DNA from: Mucilaginibacter sp.
GTDB lineage: Bacteria; Bacteroidota; Bacteroidia; Sphingobacteriales; Sphingobacteriaceae
Length of the DNA: 64,000 nt
NCBI RefSeq assembly: GCF_028288225.1
Contig: NZ_JAQBOC010000016.1
Coordinates: 1 to 64,000, forward strand
Direction of reading: 5' to 3'
The notes beneath the pieces were generated by a model. The model saw only the letters and a program-made list of their open reading frames with translations, searched no databases and was not told where the DNA came from. The translations under genes and the position numbers were made by a program. This document shows, piece after piece, positions 37,053 to 45,220 of this stretch; the first letter of the stretch is position 1; every line of letters begins with the position of its first letter.

Positions 37053-38534
37053 ATGAAAAAGATAATACTAATTCTTGTTGCAATGGCGCTGTTAACCGCT
37101 TGCACCAAAGATATAACCAAGCTAAATATAGACCCGAAGCACCCGTCTGTCGTGCCTTCCTACACACTATTTACGACAGCTCAAAACCTGTTGGCTAATA
37201 ATATGACATCAGTAAGTCCAAACGATAACATATTCCGTTTGATTGAACAGCAGTGGACTGAGGTACAGTATTTAACAGAGTCTCAATATAATATCCCCGG
37301 TCGTTCAATTGCGGATAATATTTGGGATGAATTTTATACGGGCCCCTTAACCAATTTTGAAAAAGCCAAAGGCTTTATGAAAACGGATGTAACTGATGCC
37401 GGAAAATTAAAAAACGAGTTGGCTATTACCGATATTTGTGAAGTTTATTGCTTTTATTACCTGGTAACCACCTTCGGCGATATTCCATATTCAGAGGCAT
37501 TTAGTGCAACCATTACATTTCCAAAATATGATAAAGCGGCTACAATTTACGCTGATTTGTTGAAACGTTTGGATGCAGATATTGCTAATTTGGATCCATC
37601 AGCAGATAGTTTTGGCCCGGCAGATATGATTTATTCAGGAGATGTGACAGCGTGGAAAAAATTTGCCAATACATTCAAACTAAAAATGGGGATCTTATTG
37701 GCAGATTCAGATCCTGCCACTGCAAAAGCTATAATTACTTCTGCTGTTCAAGGCGGGGTATTTACTTCAAACAGTGACAATGCCTTGTATCATTTTTTAA
37801 GCTCACCGCCATATGTAAACCAGACATGGGTTGGCCTGGTACAAGGTGGCCGGCGCGATTATGTGGCAACCGACACTTATATGACTTTGCTGGGTTCTCA
37901 AAATAGTTCAACTCCGGGAGATCCAAGGACGCCTTATTATTTTGCTCAAAATAAAGTTGGCAAGTATGTAGGGGCGCCTAATGCAGTGGGTACCATACTG
38001 TATTCCGGCTTTTCATTACCTTCGGGCTCGGAACTCACAACCGGTAATACAACCGGTCAGCAGCCTTCAATTGGTACCCTGGCGAATGCTGATTTCCCGG
38101 GCAATTTGTTAGATTATTCAGAAACACAATTTTATTTAGCAGAGGCTGCTGCAAGAGGGCTATATACAGGTTCGGCAGCAGTTTATTATGCAAATGGTAT
38201 CACTGCATCAGTTGAATACTGGACCGGTTCAACTGCCGGCGCTAGTGCGCTTATAGCGGCTAATCCAATTGGTAGTGGCCAGGCTGCTCAGCTAAAGGCT
38301 ATTGCAGCACAACAATATCTTGCCCTTTACAATAGGGGATATGATGCATGGACAGTGAACAGAAGGTTGGATTATCCGGTTTTAATTCCGCCGCCAGCTG
38401 CAATTAGTGCATTTCCTTTACGTTTCACTTATCCCAATAAAGAACAACAAATAAATAAAGCCAATTATGATGCGGCCTCGGCATCAATTGGCGGTGACGT
38501 TGTTACAACAAAGTTGTTCTTTGATACAAAATAA
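37053..38534 (+). CDS. SusD/RagB-like lipoprotein (SusD-like_2 type)
   Basis: A 493-aa lipoprotein (LTAC, Cys17) acting as the surface lid for the SusC transporter 16 bp upstream. It fits the SusD-like_2 group: DITKLNIDPKHPSVVPSYTLF at the start, CEVYCFYYLVTTFGDIPYSEAF, YADLLKRLDADIANLDP, AWKKFANTFKLKMGI and a C-terminal NRGYDAWTVNRRLDYP with RFTYPNKEQQINKANY. A terminator at 38561-38588 ends this two-gene operon, so no enzyme gene is co-transcribed with the pair. Confidence 0.95.
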   Translation: MKKIILILVAMALLTACTKDITKLNIDPKHPSVVPSYTLFTTAQNLLANNMTSVSPNDNIFRLIEQQWTEVQYLTESQYNIPGRSIADNIWDEFYTGPLTNFEKAKGFMKTDVTDAGKLKNELAITDICEVYCFYYLVTTFGDIPYSEAFSATITFPKYDKAATIYADLLKRLDADIANLDPSADSFGPADMIYSGDVTAWKKFANTFKLKMGILLADSDPATAKAIITSAVQGGVFTSNSDNALYHFLSSPPYVNQTWVGLVQGGRRDYVATDTYMTLLGSQNSSTPGDPRTPYYFAQNKVGKYVGAPNAVGTILYSGFSLPSGSELTTGNTTGQQPSIGTLANADFPGNLLDYSETQFYLAEAAARGLYTGSAAVYYANGITASVEYWTGSTAGASALIAANPIGSGQAAQLKAIAAQQYLALYNRGYDAWTVNRRLDYPVLIPPPAAISAFPLRFTYPNKEQQINKANYDAASASIGGDVVTTKLFFDTK

Positions 38535-38560
38535 ATAATTGATTGATTTAATAAAGTGAA

Positions 38561-38588
38561 CCCTGACCGTGAAACGGTTGGGGTTTTT
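38561..38588 (+). terminator. Terminator of second SusC/SusD operon
   Basis: A 10-bp stem with two G-T pairs (CCCTGACCGT at 38561 with ACGGTTGGGG ending 38583), a GAA loop and a T5 tail. The rest of the 310-bp spacer to 38844 holds only the second hairpin at 38789-38824 and no gene. Confidence 0.8.
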
Positions 38589-38788
38589 AGTGTTTTGTAA
38601 TTCGTAACCATTCTAAGGATGAGCGCAGTAGCCTATCCGCTTGCCAGGTATCGTATAATGGCCTTTGCATGCATGCTTCCTTCGATAAACTCAGGGCAGG
38701 CTTGTACCTCTGCGTAGTATCCTTTTTCCTTTTATTACCCTCATATTCCACAGGATTTTATAGCTCAGCAAAACGTTCTTTTTGAAAC

Positions 38789-38824
38789 AAAAAGCCTGCT
38801 CTCCATAAAGGGAACAGGCTTTTT
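38789..38824. terminator. Bidirectional hairpin terminator
   Basis: AAAAAGCCTG at 38789-38798 pairs with CAGGCTTTTT at 38815-38824. The A-run and T-run make it usable in both directions. It lies 20 bp beyond the stop codon of the leftward peptidase gene and probably terminates it. Confidence 0.75.
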
Positions 38825-38844
38825 AAAAAATAACAAATCAAATA

Positions 38845-41190
38845 TTATCTCGTTCCGCCACCATTCCTGGGATCGCTTTTACTTTTGAGCACGTATTCGT
38901 GCGGAGGCTCCACACCTAAAAGATTCTTCACAAAGTAATCCCAGCGGCGGCGCATCATATATGGCGAATAAGGGCCATAACCATGCGGACTATTAGGGAA
39001 TACTACCAGGTCATAATCTTTATTGGCCTTTTCCAGTGCCTCAATAACCAGCAGGGTATTATACGGAGGAACGTTGTCATCAAGCAAACCATGTGCAAGC
39101 ATCAGCTTACCTTTAAGATTTTTAGCTATGTTTTGATTAGCCTGTGCTGCATAATTTGAATTAGCTGCCAAACCATCATAGCGTTCGCCCCAGTCGTCCT
39201 CGTAGTTCAGATTTTCGTGATTGCCTGATTCTGAGATCCCCACTTTAAAGAAATCAGGGTAGCGGAACATGGCGCCTGCCGTAGCGAAACCGCCACCTGA
39301 ATGGCCCCAGATGCCAATGCGGGTAGTATCCATATAAGCATATTTAGCAGCAAGCTGACGGATGCCGGTTACCTGGTCGGGCAGTGTGTTTTCGCCCATG
39401 TTGCCATAGTTCATATCATGAAAGCTTTTTGAACGTAATGGGTTGCTGGTACCTTCAATTTCAACCACAATGAAGCCTAATTCGGCAAGTGCCTGACAAT
39501 CACCTCTTGAAGCAGCAAAAGACCAGCTGCCAACGCTGCCGCCTTGTGGACCTGGATAGATATAATCAATTACCGGGTATTTTTTATTTGGATCGAGCTT
39601 TGTTGGCGTGATCATTAAGCCATAGATATCGGTTTTTCCGTCATGCGCTTTTACAGAGAAAGTGGTAACAGGTTTCCAGCCGGTAGCTTCCAGCCTTGAA
39701 ATATCTGTCTTCTCTAAATTGGTGATCAGCTTTCCACTCATATCGCGTAATACGGTAACAGCCGGAACATCTGGTTTTGAATAGCTGTCAACAAAGTAAG
39801 CGCCGGAAGGGGATAAGGTAACCTGGTGGTTGCCTGCTTCGGGCGTAAGCGTAGCAAAATGTTTGCCATCAAAACCTATTTTGCACAATTGGCTAAAATA
39901 AGGATTCTCTGCTTGGCGGCCATCTGCAATAAAATAAAGCATCCGGTTTTTTTCATCAACTTTAAGCAAACGTGTAACTACAAAATCTCCTTTGGTGATC
40001 TGATTTTTAAGCTTGCCTGTGTTTGCGTCATATAAATAAAGATGCCCCCAGTTATCGCGCTCGGAGTACCAGATGATCTCGTTGGATTTATCAAGGTACC
40101 TCCAGTTAATTGCGCCCTGTCCTGATTCAAATTGGGTAGGTACTGTTTCTTCAAAAACTTCGCGAACGTCGCCGGTTGCAGCATCGGCAATCCGTACTTT
40201 TTCATTTTTATGATCGCGGGAAGTTGATACAAAAGCAACTTTCGAATTATCAGAGCTGAAGTAAACATCATCCAAAGTTCCGCTGCTCGAAATATCATCA
40301 CTAAGCGTAGCCCTGTGCGGATCAGACGCAACTTTAGTAACTACCACCTTAGGATTGTCAACATCAATAATAACTCGCTGAATCATGGCCACATCTTTGT
40401 CGCCGGGCAACGGATATTTCCATGCTTTAAGATTAGGTTTGCCCACATTGGTGGTAACCAGGTACATATCGCTCACACTACGCTGGTCCTGTTTAAAAGT
40501 GGCGATCTTTTTTGAATCAGATGACCAGATCAGGATGGCGTTATCACTATGTTTCCAGCCGGCGTTATCTGTTGCGTAGCCGTAATCTTTTACACCATCA
40601 GTAGTAAGCTGAGTTTCTTTTTTGGTGTCCGCATCGCGTACCCAAAGGTTCCAGTCCTTAATAAACGCTTCTTTTTTTCCATCTGGAGAAGTGTTGTAAA
40701 TACTGCCACGGCCACCGCGTCTTCCGCCACGGCCACCGCTTGTATTTGCTACTGCAGAAGTATTTTCGGCAACTTTGTAGGTGCCCAGGTCGGCACTCCA
40801 TTGCTTGCCATCGGCCTCGAAAATTATCGATTTGCTATCACCCGAAAAAGTAAAACTTTGGAAAGGTAACATTGATGCCGTGTATTGTTTGCCGGTGGCT
40901 GTTGAAAGCGCTGCCGCCAGTTTTTGCTGATCAAAGGCTGCAACACGGGTACGTTTTGCAGGGTCAACCAATATAAATTCGCTGCCCTGCGCGGTTAGGG
41001 TGCGATACCAAAAACGATCGCCCGGCAACCATTCGGGGCGTACATTGTTATTGTCAATAAACGGTTCGGTACCATAGCTCAAAAAGCTTTCTGCACGCTC
41101 ATAATCTTTTGCAGTTAAGGGAGGGCCCTGCTGGGCATGCACAGATAATACCAATGCACAAGGTATTACCGTGAGTAAAAATTTATTCAT
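38845..41190 (-). CDS. S9 family peptidase (dipeptidyl-peptidase IV-like)
   Basis: A 781-aa exported serine peptidase. The reading frame opens 13 codons earlier, but the ATG at 41190 begins a clean signal peptide (MNKFLLTVIPCALVLSVHAQ), so I start there. A DPP-IV N-terminal beta-propeller (about 40-520) contains a Gly/Arg-rich insert (GGRGGRRGGRGS). The alpha/beta hydrolase domain has the nucleophile in GHSGGG, the Asp in LLDDNVPP and the His in SPHGYGP. It removes N-terminal dipeptides, probably in the periplasm. Upstream lies a composite inverted-repeat element (41351-41574) that may separate its promoter from the rhamnosidase gene. Confidence 0.95.
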   Translation of the reverse strand: MNKFLLTVIPCALVLSVHAQQGPPLTAKDYERAESFLSYGTEPFIDNNNVRPEWLPGDRFWYRTLTAQGSEFILVDPAKRTRVAAFDQQKLAAALSTATGKQYTASMLPFQSFTFSGDSKSIIFEADGKQWSADLGTYKVAENTSAVANTSGGRGGRRGGRGSIYNTSPDGKKEAFIKDWNLWVRDADTKKETQLTTDGVKDYGYATDNAGWKHSDNAILIWSSDSKKIATFKQDQRSVSDMYLVTTNVGKPNLKAWKYPLPGDKDVAMIQRVIIDVDNPKVVVTKVASDPHRATLSDDISSSGTLDDVYFSSDNSKVAFVSTSRDHKNEKVRIADAATGDVREVFEETVPTQFESGQGAINWRYLDKSNEIIWYSERDNWGHLYLYDANTGKLKNQITKGDFVVTRLLKVDEKNRMLYFIADGRQAENPYFSQLCKIGFDGKHFATLTPEAGNHQVTLSPSGAYFVDSYSKPDVPAVTVLRDMSGKLITNLEKTDISRLEATGWKPVTTFSVKAHDGKTDIYGLMITPTKLDPNKKYPVIDYIYPGPQGGSVGSWSFAASRGDCQALAELGFIVVEIEGTSNPLRSKSFHDMNYGNMGENTLPDQVTGIRQLAAKYAYMDTTRIGIWGHSGGGFATAGAMFRYPDFFKVGISESGNHENLNYEDDWGERYDGLAANSNYAAQANQNIAKNLKGKLMLAHGLLDDNVPPYNTLLVIEALEKANKDYDLVVFPNSPHGYGPYSPYMMRRRWDYFVKNLLGVEPPHEYVLKSKSDPRNGGGTR

Positions 41191-41350
41191 AGTTTGTATT
41201 AATAAGTCAGTTACATTACAAGAAACCAAGCTACAGCAAATTTATAGCTTTCACAAATTTGCGCGCCTGTGTAATATCATTGTGGCAAAATAATAAAGCG
41301 GGAAGGGGGAATAATTTCGGAATTCGGATTTTCGATTTCGGAGTTGTTTC

Positions 41351-41574
41351 CGCAGGGTCTCTCCAAGGCTATTAAGTTAAGGAATAACACAAATGTGATT
41401 CTCCACAAAGGCCTGGTAGCCCCCTCTAAATCTCCCCCGGTAGGGGAGACTTTAGCTTCGCTCTTTTTTAAGTCCTCCCTACCCGGGAGGATTTAGGTGG
41501 GGCATTTGGACGTTGTCATGTGGTTAGTTATAGCCGACGTTCCCTTAACTTAATAGTATTGGAGAGACCCTGCG
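41351..41574. mobile_element. Composite inverted-repeat element (MITE-like)
   Basis: Terminal 32-mers at 41351-41382 and 41543-41574 are inverted copies with two mismatches, starting CGCAGGGTCTCTCCAA. This shares CGCAGGGTCTCTC with the ends of the element at 28770-29233. Inside is a second, different inverted repeat: 41420-41452 with 41470-41502, seven mismatches in 33, of the CCCCCTCTAAATCTCCCC type. This suggests one element inserted in another. There is no coding content. It fills the spacer between the peptidase and rhamnosidase genes. Confidence 0.65.
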
Positions 41575-41585
41575 TGGACAAAAAA

Positions 41586-44273
41586 TTATTTTATAAGATA
41601 AACATAATCCCCGGACGTAATTTTCAAACCATTCTCCGCATTTACCTGTCCTGAATGAGCCATCACCTTTTTACCAGCCGGGAAAAACACTGTAGCGGTT
41701 GAATTAGCCGGGACGGTTACTGAATATTCTACTGTGCTGCCCTTTCTTTTCCACGAGGATATGATTTTACCATAAGGGCCGGTATGCTCTGATTCAAAAT
41801 GATCGAGCTTTTCAATAAAATTGGGAGTCAACAGTACATTTTTAAATCCGGGCGATTTAGGGTCGGGCTTTATGCCGCCAATGCCTTTAAAATACCAGGC
41901 ACCTATTTCGCCAAACATAATGTGGTTTAATGACAGATCGCTTTTAGCTGTAATATCCCAATTCTCGTAAAGTGTAGTAGCGCCATTAACTATCCACCAG
42001 CCCCACGATGGAAAAGTTTCCTGCGAGGCAATGGAATAGGCAACATCCGCATAACCGTTATCACTTAATGCACTTAGTATTGCCTTGGCGCCTAAAATTC
42101 CTGCATCCAAATGATTATTATCCTGTTTTACCCGCTCAGCAAGCCTGGTGGCTACCTTATGTTTTAAACTATCCGGAACAATACCCCAATATAAAGGCAC
42201 ACTTAACTCGGTCTGATAACCTTTATCATAAATCCCGGTAGCAGTATTTAAATATTTTGCGTTGATAGCATTTTTGATCTTTAAAGCCAGGGCTTCATAA
42301 GTTTTCTGGTCATCAGCCCTGCCAAATAATTTGGCGGCCTTTGCCAAAATGCTTACATCGGTAAAGTAATAGGCTGACGAAGTAAATTCAACAGGCGATA
42401 CCGCTTTAACCGGCACCCAGTCGCCAAGCCCCCAGGTGGTAAGGCCGGTAGGATATAGGTCGTTAATGTGGTTTACATATCGCTTAATCGCTTCATAATT
42501 ATCGCCGAGTGTTTTGCTGTCGCCATAAAACATATAGAGGTTCCATGGGATGATCGCAATAGTGCTTGTCCAATCCGGCCCGTTACCCCACTCATAACCC
42601 CAGCCGTTTGATGGGATTATAGATGGCAGCACGCCGTTTGGCTGCTGCTCGTCGCGATGGTCAGCCATCCATTTTTCGTAAATGGTGATGCCGTCGAAAT
42701 TATAAAGGCCGGTTTCACTGGCAATGTGGGCGTCGCCTGTCCAGCCGTTCTTTTCGCGCTGGGGACAATCAGTAGGATAACCGAAAAAGTTTGACAGGTA
42801 GGAGTTATTAGTCGCCTGCCAGATCTTATTAAGGGTATTGTTTGATGAGCTGATCGTGCCAGCCGGCTCAACATCGCTATGCATAAAATAACCAGTAAGG
42901 CTTTCTTTGGTAAGGTTGATGGGCTTATCACTGCTCACCTCTACATACTGAAATCCTTTATAGTTAAAGCGGGGCATAAACGTTTCCTCACCTTTGCCGC
43001 TTAAAATAAATATATCGGTTTGAAAAGGGTCTTTATCATCAGTAGGGCGGTAATGAAGATCAATGTTTGATTGATCTACATAACCGTTTTTACCCAGCTT
43101 TTCGGCATGCTTTAAGCGGATGATGGTGCCTGCTTCGCCTTTTACGGTAATGCTGCTAACACCGGAGATATTCCGGCCAAGGTCATACAGGTAAGTTTTA
43201 TCGTCAAGTTTTTTAATGCTTTGTGCAGGGATCTTTTCAACCGCACGGATCGGTTGCATGGTTTGTGCTACAATATTCAGGGAAGGCGCCTGACGGTTGA
43301 TGACGCTTTTCCAGGCAGTATCAATAAAGTTTGGTTTGTTCCATCCAGGTTGCTCTAAACGGGCATCGTAATGCTCAGCGGTATAAATACTATTAAAAAT
43401 TACAGGGCTTAAGGCTGTTTTCCATTTTTTGTTTGATGAGATGGTTTCTGTCGTGCCGTCCTCATAAGTTACCCGCAGATCCAGGCAAAAGGCCGGGCGG
43501 TTGCGCCATGGAGATTTATCAAAATACCATACGGCTGTGCTCTGGTGGTTGTACCAGCCGTTGCCTAACAGCACACCAACGGCATTTTTTCCACTCTGCA
43601 GCTGCGCTGTGACATCATAAGTAACATACAGTGTCCGCCTGTCAAACCGGGTGTACATAGGGTCGAGCCGATGATTGCCAATTTTTTCGCCGTTGATGTA
43701 AAGCTCATATAAACCGGCTACAGCAATATAGGCTCTGGCCGATTTTATTTTTTTTGTAAGATCAAATGAATTGCGGAAATATGGTGCAGGCTTTGCGTTT
43801 GCATCGTTATTGTCACTGATCCAGGTGCCTTTCCAATTACTTTTATCCATTAAACCGGTTTCAAAGCTGGCTATTGCTGATATATCGCTTTTGCGATCCT
43901 TATCCCAAACGGCAACCCGCCAGTAATATTTGGTATACGGCTGTAATGCCTTGCCATTGTAATTTACCCTGCTGTTACCTGATACAACCTTTACCGTTTG
44001 CCAGGTGTTGGCAATTCCTTTGCTTAATTCAACTGAATCAGTACTTACAGATAATTGGTAAGCGGTTTGTTTTGCTCCCTGCCTTGCATCATCCATAACC
44101 CACATTAAGCGGGGATGGGGAGAATCCATACTTATAGGGTTGATAAGGTATTCGCATTTTAAGCCGGTGATCTTGGCTGCGGCATTAGCGGCGTATGCAG
44201 AACTTAGTGTTAATATTATAAAAAGCAGGATTTTGCTGAAGGACGGATTTTTTGGCAATATAGTGGTCATCAA
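41586..44273 (-). CDS. Alpha-L-rhamnosidase, glycoside hydrolase family 78
   Basis: An 895-aa exported enzyme (signal peptide to about 31) releasing terminal L-rhamnose from plant polysaccharides, glycolipids or flavonoids. An Ig-like N-terminal domain (LMWVMDDARQGAKQTAYQL) is followed by lectin-like beta-sandwich domains (VAGLYELYINGEKIGN; RFNYKGFQYVEV). The (alpha/alpha)6 catalytic domain carries PTDCPQREKNGWTGDA with D502, E507 and D514, and a C-terminal beta domain ends the protein. The canonical GH78 acid motif is intact. The stop codon lies 11 bp from the composite repeat. It may serve the SusC/SusD pair at 33.8-38.5 kb, but it is on the opposite strand. Confidence 0.95.
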   Translation of the reverse strand: MMTTILPKNPSFSKILLFIILTLSSAYAANAAAKITGLKCEYLINPISMDSPHPRLMWVMDDARQGAKQTAYQLSVSTDSVELSKGIANTWQTVKVVSGNSRVNYNGKALQPYTKYYWRVAVWDKDRKSDISAIASFETGLMDKSNWKGTWISDNNDANAKPAPYFRNSFDLTKKIKSARAYIAVAGLYELYINGEKIGNHRLDPMYTRFDRRTLYVTYDVTAQLQSGKNAVGVLLGNGWYNHQSTAVWYFDKSPWRNRPAFCLDLRVTYEDGTTETISSNKKWKTALSPVIFNSIYTAEHYDARLEQPGWNKPNFIDTAWKSVINRQAPSLNIVAQTMQPIRAVEKIPAQSIKKLDDKTYLYDLGRNISGVSSITVKGEAGTIIRLKHAEKLGKNGYVDQSNIDLHYRPTDDKDPFQTDIFILSGKGEETFMPRFNYKGFQYVEVSSDKPINLTKESLTGYFMHSDVEPAGTISSSNNTLNKIWQATNNSYLSNFFGYPTDCPQREKNGWTGDAHIASETGLYNFDGITIYEKWMADHRDEQQPNGVLPSIIPSNGWGYEWGNGPDWTSTIAIIPWNLYMFYGDSKTLGDNYEAIKRYVNHINDLYPTGLTTWGLGDWVPVKAVSPVEFTSSAYYFTDVSILAKAAKLFGRADDQKTYEALALKIKNAINAKYLNTATGIYDKGYQTELSVPLYWGIVPDSLKHKVATRLAERVKQDNNHLDAGILGAKAILSALSDNGYADVAYSIASQETFPSWGWWIVNGATTLYENWDITAKSDLSLNHIMFGEIGAWYFKGIGGIKPDPKSPGFKNVLLTPNFIEKLDHFESEHTGPYGKIISSWKRKGSTVEYSVTVPANSTATVFFPAGKKVMAHSGQVNAENGLKITSGDYVYLIK

Positions 44274-44517
44274 TAGCTGTTGATAAAAATGATTTTAAAT
44301 CAGTAAGGTTTAATAACTGGACAGAATAGTGTTTATCCTTCAAAAATATGGAATTAAAATAAACGACCGTCCTTTACTGTCCGCCAGATGACTTTGCCGG
44401 ATTTACGAAGATTTTGAAACTTGAAATCTATATGGCACATATAATAATGGTTTCAAACATTATTTAAAAGCTTTGCAAATGCTTGAAATATTAAAAATGG
44501 GAATAGATTGAACATCA

Positions 44518-45104
44518 TTAATTATTCGCGTCAGCAAATAAGCCATTAAGACTTAAAGTGAAACCCGGAAGTATTGACGTAGTTAATTCATCATCAATTG
44601 TAAATGGCCTCGCTGCTCGAAAACGGCCCTCAATAAGGATGTATCGTAAAAGATTTTTTCCACCGGATTAATAATCCAGTATTCAAGCACTCCAGCCTCT
44701 TCATATGCCTCAAATTTATTTCGGAGTTCTTTTTTATTGTTTCCGGGCGATAATATCTCAATAACAATATCTGGTGTACCAATACATCCTTTATCATCAA
44801 CCTTTTTGGGGTCGCATATCACACATACATCAGGCTGTACAACAGTGATAATTTCTTTATCATCCTTTGATAACCTGGGCAACCTTACATCAAATGGCGT
44901 GGTAAATAATTCACAAGACTTGCCTTCCAAATAGTTTCCAATCCACAGTGTTAATCTAAATGATATGCGTTGATGTACCGAACCAGGTGTCGGGCTCATT
45001 TTAAAAATTTTGCCTTTAATTAATTCAAGGCGCTCATCAAACGTCCACTTAAGGTAGTCGGCGTATGTGTAAGTCTTGTTTATATCAAGGTCTGACAGCT
45101 GCAT
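44518..45104 (-). pseudogene. Uma2 family endonuclease-like gene, frameshifted near the 3' end
   Basis: The intact frame (45104 to 44583, 173 aa) matches Uma2/DUF820, a PD-(D/E)XK-fold group: YLKWTFDERLELIKGKIFKMSP, CVICDPKKVDDKGCIGTPDIVIEILSP and GVLEYWIINPVEK. After VEK the family pattern is lost. In another frame it resumes as LLRYILIEGRFRAARPFTID then DELTTSILPGFTLSLNGLF, ending at a TAA at 44518-44520. One extra A in the A6 run (44654-44659 on the given strand as T6) would restore a 195-aa protein of normal family length. So this is either a real one-base deletion or a sequencing error. Function of the family is unclear. Confidence 0.8.
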
Positions 45105-45150
45105 GAGTTAATTATCTAAAACAAATCTAAAAAAAATTATCGGCTCCGCC

Positions 45151-45183
45151 AGATTTACGAAGTTTCAAAAACTTTGTAAATCT
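45151..45183. repeat. 33-bp near-perfect palindrome
   Basis: AGATTTACGAAGTTT at 45151-45165 pairs with 45169-45183 with one mismatch. It is the same size and arm style as the perfect palindrome at 28462-28494, and it ends 37 bp before the dnaX start codon. A degenerate half-copy is visible near 44398. Confidence 0.6.
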
Positions 45184-45220
45184 TATAGCACATAAATTTA
45201 TTGTTACTACCTTAGTAGCT

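Noticed and set aside
44341..44348. Leftward TATTTTTG -7 match upstream of the rhamnosidase gene
   Set aside because: No matching -33 box about 20 bp upstream, so it is not called as a promoter.
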